Of a stretch of DNA of 64,000 bases, positions 17,844-25,976 are shown piece after piece (positions within the stretch are counted from its first letter, which is position 1; each line of letters begins with the position of its first letter). The position numbers were made by a program, and so were the translations under genes. Under the pieces are notes generated by a model. The model worked only from the letters and a program-made list of their open reading frames with translations. It searched no databases and was not told the origin of the DNA. This DNA comes from CADCWK01 sp965218235 (GTDB taxonomy: Bacteria; Chloroflexota; Chloroflexia; Thermomicrobiales; UBA6265), in the NCBI GenBank assembly GCA_965218235.1, contig OZ244595.1:1116001-1180000 (forward strand). The letters are read 5' to 3'.

Positions 17844-20800
17844 CTAGATCGGATCGAACCCGTTGACGCACCAACCCTGGCCGAAATCTTCCGCGTCCAC
17901 GCTGTACCAGCTGTAGCCTTGGTTGCTTACTGGCCCACTAATAATCCGCAGTCGAGTGCCATTGGGCATCGCACCGATGACCGTCGCCGAGGTGTTGCTC
18001 GCCGTCCGCAGGTTCAGCGGCCCGTTGGTCACCCGGTGCGTCCACTGCGGTGCCGGGGTAGGCGGCCCGAGGACGATCAGCTTGGCGTTGTCGGTGTTGA
18101 ACGACCACGCCACCCCGGCCGCCGTCGAGCGGACGATGTGCAGCTCCACCTTGCTGATGGTCTTAGCCGCGCTGGCCGCGATCCGCGGGGTCACCACCCG
18201 CTGCCACTTGTTCGCGATCAGCGTTATCGCCGGCGCCGAGGCCGAGTCGCCGAACGTGCCATCGGTGTACCGGACTCGGACGACGATCAGGTTGATCGTG
18301 CCGGAGCCCAGCACGTCGACCACGCCGACCAAGTGCCGACCCGAACCGGGCTGGTTGAGGTTCGGTTGACTCTCGTAGCGAACCCCCTCGTACCCCTGAG
18401 TCCCCGCGTTCTGCGCCTTGACCGTCGCGTTGCTATTGATGAACTCCCGGGATAGCGTGGTCGAGGCCGCGTTGGCGAAGATGTAGGCGAGGCTAGTACT
18501 GGCGACCGAATTGCCCGCCCAGTTGCGGTCGACGGGGATCAGATCCTGCTTGACCGTCTCGTCAGCTGCCACCCAGCCGGCACCGTAGATCGTCTCAACT
18601 GGGTGCCAGGAGTGGCCGTTGGCGAGGACGGCGGCTCCCATCACGACGGCGTACTGACCGGCCCCCAGGACTCCCTTGCTGGTACTGGTCGCGCTGGTAC
18701 TCGACCGGACGTTGACCTTGCCAGCGAGGGCGGGGGCGCCAACGAGCACCGTCCCCAAGGGAACGCCGGAAGGCGAGACCGGAGCGGCCTGCGCCGTGAC
18801 CGGTCCCTCCGAGTAGAGGCACCCACCGGCCGCAACCAGTTCACAATAGACGCCGGCCACATAGCCGGTCTGGCCATTCGCCGACACGCTGTACCAGGCG
18901 TAGCCGTCCGCATAGGTGACCGCGGTTGACCGCACGCAGAGCTGTGTCCAGGTCGGCAGCATGGTGATGACCGTGCCGTTCAGGTTCGGCTCCTGACGCA
19001 GGTGGAGCGGCCCATCAGCCACCCGAACTCGGTCATCAAGCCGGAACGCGCTCGTGCCGACACCGGTCCGGCAGCCGCCGTCCTGGGCGAGTCCGGCGTA
19101 CTGCCCCGCGAGCCACCCCTCCCGACCGGCCGTGCGAACACGGTACCAGTCCAGACCGCCGGCATAGCGAGGGCCAGCGACGACGCACGCCTCGATGCCA
19201 CCGGTAAGAACAGTCAGGATCGGCGCCGTGGTCGACGGAGCCGTCCGCAGGTTGAGCTCAGCGACCGCGATGTAGATCCGGTCGTCAGCACCGAACCGTC
19301 CGTCCACAGGGGTGCTGGTGCACCCATCGGCGGCCACGAGCCGGCAGTAATTGCCGGCGATCCAGCCGGCCTTGCCCTGGGCCGAGACGCGGTACCACTC
19401 GAAGACCTTGGCGCGGACCGGCCCTTCCAGCACGCACAGTTCGGTACCGGTGGCGTAGTCCCCGACGACGGCTGCCTGAGTGGTCGGCGTACCGCGGATA
19501 TTGAGTGGCCCGTCAGTCACGGCAATCCGATCATTGACGGTGAACAGGCCGGGTGTCGTGCCCGTGCCGCAGCCACCGGACCGGACCAAGTTGCAGAAGT
19601 CACCGGCGATCCAGCCGCCAGAGACCTGGTACCACTCATAGCCGTTGGCGCGGGTGGGACCACTCGTGACGCACAGATCTGTGCCGATCGCGAAGCTGGA
19701 GAGGATCTGCGCCGACGTCGAGGCGGCGCTGCGCAGGTTGAGTGGTCCATCAAAGACCCGCACCTTGTCCTTCGTCTTGAACTTGGCGGTCGGCGTCGGC
19801 TCCGGTGTCGTGGCGGTACAACCACCCTGCTCAACAATGTCGACATAGGCGGCCGCGACGAAGCCCTTGAGTTCGTAGCGTTCGACCGGGAACCAGTCGA
19901 AGCCATCCGCTGAGGTCGGGGCGCCCGTGACACACAACTCCGTCCCTTGGGTCAGGTCGGCGATCTTCTTCCCGGCCGGCGGCGGCGCGGCGGCGGCCTG
20001 AATGACCTGACCGAAGATCTCATTCCCCCTTGTGACAATCTTTGGGGCGTACTGGGTGTCGACTGCCCACTTGCTCGTGAGATCGTTGATCGTCACGACC
20101 TTTCCGGCATTGCCAGATGAGAGCACCGTGTTGTACCGGTTGTCGGCACCTACGAGATCACTCGGAAGCGACCGCGTAGTGCCGTAGACGTAAGCGTGCA
20201 TGTGGGCCAGTTGGGCGCGCGCCGACGCTGTCCCGTTGGGAAAGTTCTGGCTCTGCTGGTCCTGTACCGAATCTCCGGTGATGCCCAGGCCGGCCGGATT
20301 GAGCCGGTCGTTCCACCAGCCCTGCCCCCAGTAATTCGTCTCGAGCGCCGACTGAGCAATCAGGATGGCGGGATCGAACTCCAGGGTGGGGGCGAGTCGG
20401 TAGATCTCGTTGACGTACGCGATAACGTCGTTGAGCCGCAGCGAACCCGCGTCGCGGGCGAAGGCGATAGCAGTCTCGGACGCTCCACGCTGCGGGCTAC
20501 GGATCGGGTCCGTCACCTTCATCTCTGCGGTCGGAGCCGGTGTACTGGCGTTGCCCGGTGAAGAGACGAGCTTGGTCTTGGAGATGGTCTTGATGCGATC
20601 ACCGGCGGCGAACGGAGTCTTCGGCGCACCTGTCCCACAGCCGTTCTTGGCGACGCGAGTACACAGATCACCAGCGACATAGCCCTGCTGACTGCCACTG
20701 ACCTTCTTGACCTGGTACCAGTTGTAGCCGTCGGCCGCCTTGCTCCCGCTGAGGACACACAACTCGGTGCCTTTCGGCAGCTCGGTCACCACAGCAGCCG

Positions 20801-21644
20801 TGGTGGACGGCCCTGATCGCAGATTGACAATCCCGCCGGTATTGGTCTTGATTTTGTCGTTGATCTCAAACACCCCAGCCGGCCCATCGCCAGGAGTGCC
20901 AGGCGCTCCGTCCTCTGGAAGCGTAACGCCGGGGTCGAAGTCACCTTCCTGCCCCGTCTGATAGTGCTTCATCCACTCGACGGCGCGAGCGTGATATTTC
21001 GGTCGCTCTGCCTTCATAAGAGGATAAGGGCAGTCCTTCTCGCTAAAGTTCCAGTGCTCGAGGCAGGTGATAACGTCCGTTCCAGAAGTGTTTGGATCCG
21101 GGTAATAAGGGAACGTGTCGAATGGCACCTGAGCTTGATCGTGGATGTAAGCGATCAAATGGCTGAGCGCCTCGAACTGGTTACGGCTCACCGGCGTTTC
21201 CGGTGGTGCTGGGAAGGAGCCATCGGTACAACTGTCGGGGTAGCCAGAGCAGCCCGATGTCTCGATCGAGACGAGGAGGCGATTCAAGTAACCACCGTAC
21301 TTCTGCTTGAACGGGATGCCATCGCCGCGCGGAGGGGTAGTCGGGCTGTTGCCTCCGTTTGCGTAGGGCTCTCGATTGCCGTTGGGGTCGACAAATTCCC
21401 AGATCGCTCCATCAAGCCCTTCCGCTGCGTCAAGCTCGCCACCGATACCATAATCCGCAAGCGCTCCCGTGCCAGGAGTGTTGAAGAAGTTGTAGGTGCC
21501 CCTGAGAGGACCGTCCATACGATGGACGACGGTCCCAATATTCCGTCTATTGGCAGGCGTGTAATCGAAATTGACACCCTCGACGCCAGCAATGATCTTC
21601 TGCGTGATGCTGGGACGCGGCACCTTGCCGAACTTGTATTCCAT
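17844..21644 (-). CDS. Giant multidomain murein hydrolase (amidase, glucosaminidase, SH3b repeats)
   Basis: A 1266-residue protein. Residues about 35-225 form an Amidase_2/PGRP domain (IGTVVHRMDGPLRGT; CLEHWNFSEKDCPYP). One SH3b repeat follows, then at about 395-535 a FlgJ/endo-beta-N-acetylglucosaminidase domain (FDPAILIAQSALETNYWGQG, NPAGLGITGDS). Six or more SH3b repeats follow, many with paired Cys (GTELCV... GGCGTG). A beta-rich carbohydrate-binding-like domain lies near residue 1050, and a terminal SH3b matches the NlpC protein. ATG 21644 has AGGAAG upstream. There is no signal peptide. A promoter with a LexA-like box and a hairpin leader lies 126-222 bases upstream. It resembles an endolysin more than a housekeeping autolysin. 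Confidence 0.9.
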   Translation of the reverse strand: MEYKFGKVPRPSITQKIIAGVEGVNFDYTPANRRNIGTVVHRMDGPLRGTYNFFNTPGTGALADYGIGGELDAAEGLDGAIWEFVDPNGNREPYANGGNSPTTPPRGDGIPFKQKYGGYLNRLLVSIETSGCSGYPDSCTDGSFPAPPETPVSRNQFEALSHLIAYIHDQAQVPFDTFPYYPDPNTSGTDVITCLEHWNFSEKDCPYPLMKAERPKYHARAVEWMKHYQTGQEGDFDPGVTLPEDGAPGTPGDGPAGVFEINDKIKTNTGGIVNLRSGPSTTAAVVTELPKGTELCVLSGSKAADGYNWYQVKKVSGSQQGYVAGDLCTRVAKNGCGTGAPKTPFAAGDRIKTISKTKLVSSPGNASTPAPTAEMKVTDPIRSPQRGASETAIAFARDAGSLRLNDVIAYVNEIYRLAPTLEFDPAILIAQSALETNYWGQGWWNDRLNPAGLGITGDSVQDQQSQNFPNGTASARAQLAHMHAYVYGTTRSLPSDLVGADNRYNTVLSSGNAGKVVTINDLTSKWAVDTQYAPKIVTRGNEIFGQVIQAAAAPPPAGKKIADLTQGTELCVTGAPTSADGFDWFPVERYELKGFVAAAYVDIVEQGGCTATTPEPTPTAKFKTKDKVRVFDGPLNLRSAASTSAQILSSFAIGTDLCVTSGPTRANGYEWYQVSGGWIAGDFCNLVRSGGCGTGTTPGLFTVNDRIAVTDGPLNIRGTPTTQAAVVGDYATGTELCVLEGPVRAKVFEWYRVSAQGKAGWIAGNYCRLVAADGCTSTPVDGRFGADDRIYIAVAELNLRTAPSTTAPILTVLTGGIEACVVAGPRYAGGLDWYRVRTAGREGWLAGQYAGLAQDGGCRTGVGTSAFRLDDRVRVADGPLHLRQEPNLNGTVITMLPTWTQLCVRSTAVTYADGYAWYSVSANGQTGYVAGVYCELVAAGGCLYSEGPVTAQAAPVSPSGVPLGTVLVGAPALAGKVNVRSSTSATSTSKGVLGAGQYAVVMGAAVLANGHSWHPVETIYGAGWVAADETVKQDLIPVDRNWAGNSVASTSLAYIFANAASTTLSREFINSNATVKAQNAGTQGYEGVRYESQPNLNQPGSGRHLVGVVDVLGSGTINLIVVRVRYTDGTFGDSASAPAITLIANKWQRVVTPRIAASAAKTISKVELHIVRSTAAGVAWSFNTDNAKLIVLGPPTPAPQWTHRVTNGPLNLRTASNTSATVIGAMPNGTRLRIISGPVSNQGYSWYSVDAEDFGQGWCVNGFDPI

Positions 21645-21769
21645 GGTTTCTTCCTAGCTAACTGAGAACAAAACGTGGGACTCTTGTTGGTTGGTCCCAC
21701 AGTGGGGCGGTTCCCGTGCTCGCGTTGTGCGTCCCTTGCTCATGTGCTTCTGAACCCTCCCCACGAAAC

Positions 21770-21810
21770 CAGGCCGCCAGCTTTGCCCTAAGGGACTCGC
21801 TGGCGGCCTG
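21770..21810 (-). terminator. Leader hairpin (possible attenuator) before the giant hydrolase
   Basis: Perfect 12-base-pair stem (21770-21781 with 21799-21810) and a 17-base loop, placed between the LexA-like promoter and the hydrolase start. The region 21645-22061 holds no other gene. A comparable hairpin sits in the leader of the lysis cassette at 26155-26191. It may stop transcription unless an antiterminator acts. Confidence 0.55.
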
Positions 21811-21842
21811 ATGCGCACCTCGTATCATTTTGGCCAGAGACT

Positions 21843-21866
21843 AAAACAGAACATCTGTTCTGTCAA
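21843..21866 (-). promoter_or_regulatory. Promoter with LexA-like (SOS) box
   Basis: On the minus strand TTGACA (21861-21866) is followed after 17 bases by TAGTCT. The spacer contains AGAACAGATGTTCT (21848-21861), a perfect 14-base inverted repeat of the GAAC-N4-GTTC class bound by Gram-positive-type LexA, which is also reported for a Chloroflexi LexA. A repressor here would block polymerase directly, so induction by DNA damage is expected. Confidence 0.65.
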
Positions 21867-22061
21867 CCCTGGTGAACGCTCTCATCCAGGCAAGCAGTCG
21901 TTCCGGCCCTAGCCCTGGCCGACGGTGCCGATTCGGGTAAGCTTGAGGAGCAATGCGGTTCGCGGACCTCTCGCCCGCGCGATGGGCCCGACTTCCCGCT
22001 CGCTCGAGTGTCGACTCGCGTGTCGACGAGAACAGTCTTTGGATAACCAGGAGAGATCATC

Positions 22062-23030
22062 ATGTTGGGTCGGCTCATCGCGGCCATTTTGCTCGTCCTC
22101 GTCCTCGTGGGCGGTCTGACGACACCTGTCATTGCCCAACCTGAGACTGCGACCGTGACGATCAATGCGCTGAACTGCCCAGACTCCGCGTCCTCGGGGC
22201 GTAACTTCGATTCGAGCCAGTGTGAGCCGGGCTATGGCATTGCCTTCACCCTGACGTCCGAGGATGGAACCGTTCTGGGGAACTGCGTTGCCAGCGAACT
22301 TTCTAGCGGCGGGACTGCGGCGGGATGCGCGATCTCCGGCGTCCCCTACGAGACGACCGTCGTCGTGAGCCAGGATTCCACCACTCTGCCGGCCAATGTT
22401 GAACCGGACCCAAGCAACAGCATCTCACTCTACACTTCAGTACCGGGACCGTCATCCAATCTCACCGTCGTGTTCTTCAATCGGCTCGTGGTCGAGACAG
22501 CTCCGACTGCCGAGCCAATCGCTACTGCCGCTCCCTCAGAGGTGCCCACTGCTGGGAACCCCGCTTCGTCGCCCGGTCCAAGCGTCACTGGTAGTGCCTC
22601 CGCTCCCCCGGCGACCGGTGGTTCCACCGAAGGGAGTAATGCCACTGTCGTAATCGGCACCTGCGATAACAAGACCTTCGAGGAGCCTGTTGCCGAGTTG
22701 ACCGACGTGATCGCTCCTGTCGGCGACTTGCGTGGCGCTACTAACGCCTCGGCCGTCGAGACGTCCTTTACCACCATCGATCTTTCCCTAGACGACCTGA
22801 CGAGCGACGATCATATTATCGTCGTTTTCGATCAGGACGCTCCGGACACGGCACTTGCCTGCGGTGCGGTCGGCGGGATCGTTGCCGAGGACGGGTCGCT
22901 GGCGATCGGTCTCCGCGCTCAGGGCGATTCCCGCTTCACCGGCGTCGCCTACCTCGCCCCCTCCGGCGAGGGGACTGCCGTCTCAATCTTCCTGGCCGAG
23001 AATCTGGCCGGCGAGCAAGACGGCAACTGA
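22062..23030 (+). CDS. Secreted protein of unknown function
   Basis: A 322-residue exported protein. A signal peptide spans residues 1-27 (LIAAILLVLVLVGGLTT, cleaved after VIAQ). An N-terminal domain has paired Cys (LNCPDS, SSQCEPG, GNCVAS, AGCAIS). A Pro/Ser/Thr-rich linker lies at about 150-195. A C-terminal beta-rich domain (VIGTCDNKTFEEPVAELTDV, DHIIVVFDQDAP, AVSIFLAENLAG) has repeats reminiscent of CHRD-type domains, though I cannot assign it firmly. ATG 22062 has AGGAGA upstream. The truncated protein at 44161 has a related N-terminal domain. Confidence 0.75.
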   Translation: MLGRLIAAILLVLVLVGGLTTPVIAQPETATVTINALNCPDSASSGRNFDSSQCEPGYGIAFTLTSEDGTVLGNCVASELSSGGTAAGCAISGVPYETTVVVSQDSTTLPANVEPDPSNSISLYTSVPGPSSNLTVVFFNRLVVETAPTAEPIATAAPSEVPTAGNPASSPGPSVTGSASAPPATGGSTEGSNATVVIGTCDNKTFEEPVAELTDVIAPVGDLRGATNASAVETSFTTIDLSLDDLTSDDHIIVVFDQDAPDTALACGAVGGIVAEDGSLAIGLRAQGDSRFTGVAYLAPSGEGTAVSIFLAENLAGEQDGN

Positions 23031-23077
23031 CCGCCTGGCTTCCCCACTGATAGACGATCCATCGATCTTGAAAGGTG

Positions 23078-23107
23078 GTGGTGGAGTGATCCTTCACCAC
23101 TTCTCTT
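23078..23107 (+). terminator. Weak terminator after the secreted protein gene
   Basis: A six-base stem GTGGTG/CACCAC (23078-23083 with 23095-23100) followed by a pyrimidine run TTCTCTTT, between two converging genes. Confidence 0.4.
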
Positions 23108-23112
23108 TCATC

Positions 23113-23499
23113 CTATCTCCGCCCATTCTCCTCCAGGTGCCTCAGGCGGCGCTCGTGCTCAATGAGGCGGCGATGGATTTCGCCCATTCCTCGGTCGGAT
23201 TCTGGTGTCCGGTCAGCATGGCCGCGCAACTCCTGCCAGAGGCTGACGACCGAGATGGTCACCGTGACCATCGCGATCAAGCGGATCAGATTGCGGGTAA
23301 GCGACGTGTCGAAGACGAGCGGCTGGTAGAGGCTAAGCAACGAGCGCAGGTAGCTTAGCGCCAGCATGAAGACCAGCGCCGTCAGGGCTGCGTCCAGCAA
23401 GTTCCTTCGCCTGGGCACAGTGACAAGGATGCCGCCGAACACGAACAGGAAGACGGTCATATAGGTGAGGGTCACTACGTCCAGGGTGCGTTCAGCCAT
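23113..23499 (-). CDS. Holin-like membrane protein
   Basis: A 128-residue protein with three hydrophobic segments (VTLTYMTVFLFVFGGILVTV, LLDAALTALVFMLALSYL, NLIRLIAMVTVTISVVSLW) and a charged, coiled C-terminal tail (RLIEHERRLRHLEENGRR). This size and layout are typical of phage holins or holin-like proteins. Last gene of the minus-strand cassette and overlapping the previous gene by eight bases. The assignment rests on topology and context only. Confidence 0.6.
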   Translation of the reverse strand: MAERTLDVVTLTYMTVFLFVFGGILVTVPRRRNLLDAALTALVFMLALSYLRSLLSLYQPLVFDTSLTRNLIRLIAMVTVTISVVSLWQELRGHADRTPESDRGMGEIHRRLIEHERRLRHLEENGRR

Positions 23500-23740
23500 C
23501 GTCGTTCTCGCCTCTCTGCCGATCCGGCCACTGATCCACCTGGACGTCCCAGTCCGCCAGGCGCAACCGCCCTGCGGCCCGATCTCCAAGGTAGTGTCCG
23601 GTCTCAAGCTGCCGTGCCCGCGCGAGGACCGCGTGTTCACGCTGAGCGGCATGGGTTCGATGCGTTGCCATTCGCTGACGCAGGTCGTCCAACGTGTCAT
23701 CCCGGCCCCAGCCAAACAGTCGGGCAAGTAGGTCACGCAT
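23492..23740 (-). CDS. Small charged protein of lysis-type cassette
   Basis: An 82-residue soluble protein rich in Arg and Asp (MRDLLARLFGWGRDDTLDDL, then REHAVLARARQLETGHYLGD). ATG 23740 is preferred over upstream starts because GGAGAAGGAGAG lies just before it and it overlaps the preceding gene by eight bases. No family recognised. Its position between membrane proteins suggests a structural or regulatory partner. Confidence 0.6.
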   Translation of the reverse strand: MRDLLARLFGWGRDDTLDDLRQRMATHRTHAAQREHAVLARARQLETGHYLGDRAAGRLRLADWDVQVDQWPDRQRGENDDG

Positions 23741-24017
23741 CGGAGGCTCTCCTTCTCCGGTCCGCCGACCGTTGTTCCGGCCGAGGGCGGGCATCGAGCG
23801 AGCGTTCAAGCCGCTCGACCGCGCTAGTCAGCCGGGTAAGGTGATCATCACTGGCCCGGGCTTCGGATTCGAGCGCCTCACACTTCGCCTGGAGGCGACG
23901 AAACTTCCAGCCAGGTACGATGGTCTCCCGATAGATGGCGATCGCGATGATGATCGCGGCGCTGGTAACACTGATGTCCTGGGCGTTGCCGACCACCCAG
24001 CTGATGACCATGTCCAT
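23733..24017 (-). CDS. Membrane-anchored coiled-coil protein, spanin/holin-like
   Basis: A 94-residue protein. One N-terminal membrane helix (VTSAAIIIAIAIYRETIV) is followed by a long predicted coiled coil (FRRLQAKCEALESEARASDD, LTRLTSAVERLERSLD) and a basic tail. It overlaps the next gene. Such one-helix coiled-coil proteins occur in phage lysis modules, but no family can be named. Confidence 0.6.
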   Translation of the reverse strand: MDMVISWVVGNAQDISVTSAAIIIAIAIYRETIVPGWKFRRLQAKCEALESEARASDDHLTRLTSAVERLERSLDARPRPEQRSADRRRRASDA

Positions 24018-24026
24018 CCAGATTCA

Positions 24027-24275
24027 CTACGATTCTGACCGCTCTGCCTGAGGTCCCTGCTGCCGTTGGCCGGCCCGGAAAGCCTGATCGACCCGCACCT
24101 GGGCCAGTCCAGCCGGCGTGACCCGCTGCCGGGTCACGATGCCCAGCACGGCGGCGATGAGGGCCACGATCAAGGTGACCTGGTGACCAGACAGCTGGAG
24201 GCCGAAGCCGACCGCCAGCGCGAGCGACACCTCGACCAGCGTCAGGTAAAGGACCGGTTCACGCCCCCAGAGCAC
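24027..24275 (-). CDS. Small two-helix membrane protein, holin-like
   Basis: An 82-residue protein with two hydrophobic segments (LYLTLVEVSLALAVGFGLQL and VTLIVALIAAVLGIVT) separated by a short polar turn and followed by a basic, Gln-rich tail. This is the class II holin layout. It overlaps the amidase-like gene by 17 bases. Confidence 0.6.
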   Translation of the reverse strand: MLWGREPVLYLTLVEVSLALAVGFGLQLSGHQVTLIVALIAAVLGIVTRQRVTPAGLAQVRVDQAFRAGQRQQGPQAERSES

Positions 24276-25284
24276 GGGTCACCTCACCTTCCCGCCTATG
24301 ACCCGGGCGATCGCCCAGGCGCTCCCAACGCCAGGGCTGGCCGTGCCCGCGCCGGACCAGACGGTTCCCGCCGGTGAAGACCACCAGATCCTGCCGTTGG
24401 CCATCCAGCACCTCCCCTTCGATCCAGACCAGCGGCACAGGTAGCTCGCCCGTCCGCCAGCCAAAGCGCAACCACTCGCAACACACGACGTGACCGGGAT
24501 CGAAGGTCAGGGCGCAGCGGGTGCCATCCGCCCGGCAGTGGTCGATCTCCCCGAACAGCTCGCGGGCCGTATCAGCGTTCCAGCCATCGGGGTAGCGCAC
24601 ACCGGCCGGGGGCTTACGGCCCATGGGCGGCGGGCTGAAATCCTCCACCATCCCGGTCTGGGCCTCCTTGAGCAGGGCCCGCACCCGGTCTTCCAGCGGC
24701 TGCGACCAGCGGCGCTGGAATGCCTCGCCGGGGCAGGCCTCGAAGCCGAAGTCGCAGTGCCAGAAGTTCAGGACCGACCCGTAGAGGGGATTGAACGGAA
24801 AACAATCCCAGGGACAGCACGCCTGCTGGTGGATCGCGGCCGACAGGCGCGCCGACGCCTCGAACTGCGCATCGGTCAGATCCTGATCCTCGCGGCAGAT
24901 ATGCGCCTTGCTCACCAGGTGTCGGCCCAGCCCAACGGTCCCGAAGCGGCTGAGATATGCCGCCCCGGCGGGACTGAGCTGGGTCCCGGGGCCGTTGTTG
25001 ACCCAGCTGGCGCGCGCCCCGTCCTCCGTCACAAAGGGGTAGTTGAGCAGACCGATCTGACCGTCGCGCCCGATCACCGCGTCGACCAGCAGGTCGTCCT
25101 CGCGATCGCCGCCTGGCGCCATCAGACGGTAGAAATGCTCGATCCGGCCGTTGGTCCGGGTAAGGTGATTGACGTCGCCAATCACGACGCGGGACGCGAC
25201 CCAGTCAAACCCGTCGTGGTCGAAGGGCTTGGGCACGTACAGGTCAACCCATTCGGGATAGTCGATCGGCGTAAAGTCATACAT
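24259..25284 (-). CDS. Amidase-like endolysin of the cassette
   Basis: A 341-residue protein. The N-terminal 215 residues follow a divergent PGRP/Amidase_2 plan: a WVASRVVIGDVNHLTRTNGR opening, RASWVNNGPG, and HCDFGFEACPG, where His and Cys sit like the second zinc-ligand region of amidases. The C-terminal 120 residues (DTARELFGEIDHCRADGTRC, then WRTGELPVPLVWIEGEV) are unassigned and may bind the wall. There is no signal peptide, so export would depend on the holin-like neighbours. ATG 25284 follows AGGAGGCGCGCG. Confidence 0.65.
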   Translation of the reverse strand: MYDFTPIDYPEWVDLYVPKPFDHDGFDWVASRVVIGDVNHLTRTNGRIEHFYRLMAPGGDREDDLLVDAVIGRDGQIGLLNYPFVTEDGARASWVNNGPGTQLSPAGAAYLSRFGTVGLGRHLVSKAHICREDQDLTDAQFEASARLSAAIHQQACCPWDCFPFNPLYGSVLNFWHCDFGFEACPGEAFQRRWSQPLEDRVRALLKEAQTGMVEDFSPPPMGRKPPAGVRYPDGWNADTARELFGEIDHCRADGTRCALTFDPGHVVCCEWLRFGWRTGELPVPLVWIEGEVLDGQRQDLVVFTGGNRLVRRGHGQPWRWERLGDRPGHRREGEVTRALGA

Positions 25285-25392
25285 CGCGCGCCTCCTCTCA
25301 ACTCATGGACTCAGATTCACACCAATTACGAATAGCGAGACCGATAACCGCAGCCCAGGTCGTCCGATCGCACACGCTAGCTCGAGCCGCAG

Positions 25393-25731
25393 CTAGAGCA
25401 GGGTGGTATCGAGGGGAAGCCCGGTCTGGTCGCGCAGGGCGGCCAGCTGAAATCGCAGCCGGCCGGGCGGGTGACGCCGCTCGTCCTGGCAGGCTTGGAC
25501 TTGGCGCAATACCCGGATCACCGTGCGCATCTGGCCGGCCGGTACCGCCGCCGTTCCCTCCCGCTCCAACGCCTCGAGGTCATGGACGAAGCGATCCTGA
25601 TCGCTGGCTTCTCCTTCAACCGACCGGAGCGCCCGCTCCTGATGGAAGTCGGCCAGAACGTCCTCCTTGAGCGCCATCCGCCAGCGCTCGAGCGAGATGA
25701 TCTCTGGCCACACGGCGCCTCTGCCGATCAC
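25393..25731 (-). CDS. Helical protein of unknown function in lysis-type cassette
   Basis: A 112-residue protein rich in Glu, Arg and Gln. It begins at GTG 25731, whose GTGA overlaps the stop of the zinc-ribbon gene. It contains WPEIISLERWRMALKEDVLA and LEALEREGTAAVPAGQMRTV. It is probably an all-helical protein. No family recognised; translational coupling supports it as real. Confidence 0.6.
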   Translation of the reverse strand: MIGRGAVWPEIISLERWRMALKEDVLADFHQERALRSVEGEASDQDRFVHDLEALEREGTAAVPAGQMRTVIRVLRQVQACQDERRHPPGRLRFQLAALRDQTGLPLDTTLL

Positions 25732-25970
25732 TTGCACTCTCCGATTCCCTCCGCGGCCTCCTGCAGCACGCCGGTCCGCACGACGACCGAGCCGTCCTTG
25801 TAATCGCGGTGGCTGTTGCAATGCGGGCAGACTAGACGCACGTAGGGTCCGAACTGGCCCCGCGGGTCGAGATAGACCACCACTCCCGGCAGCGGGTGCA
25901 GCCGGCCCGAATGATGGCGAAAGCCCAACGGCTGGTGACATGAACGACACGACCAGACACTGCGAGTCAC
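25728..25970 (-). CDS. Small zinc-ribbon protein, first gene of lysis-type cassette
   Basis: An 80-residue protein with two Cys pairs (CRSCHQPLG near the start and CPHCNSHRDYKDGS near residue 50), a four-Cys zinc ribbon. It starts at GTG 25970 with AGGAGG nine bases upstream. It is the first coupled gene downstream of the LexA-like promoter and hairpin, so a role in regulation or antitermination is possible but unproven. Confidence 0.65.
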   Translation of the reverse strand: MTRSVWSCRSCHQPLGFRHHSGRLHPLPGVVVYLDPRGQFGPYVRLVCPHCNSHRDYKDGSVVVRTGVLQEAAEGIGECK

Positions 25971-25976
25971 GGTCTT

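Noticed and set aside
17919..21665. Long open frames on the plus strand opposite the giant hydrolase gene
   Set aside because: They mirror the GC-biased codons of the real minus-strand gene, have no ribosome sites and show low-complexity Arg/Pro/Gly content without family motifs.
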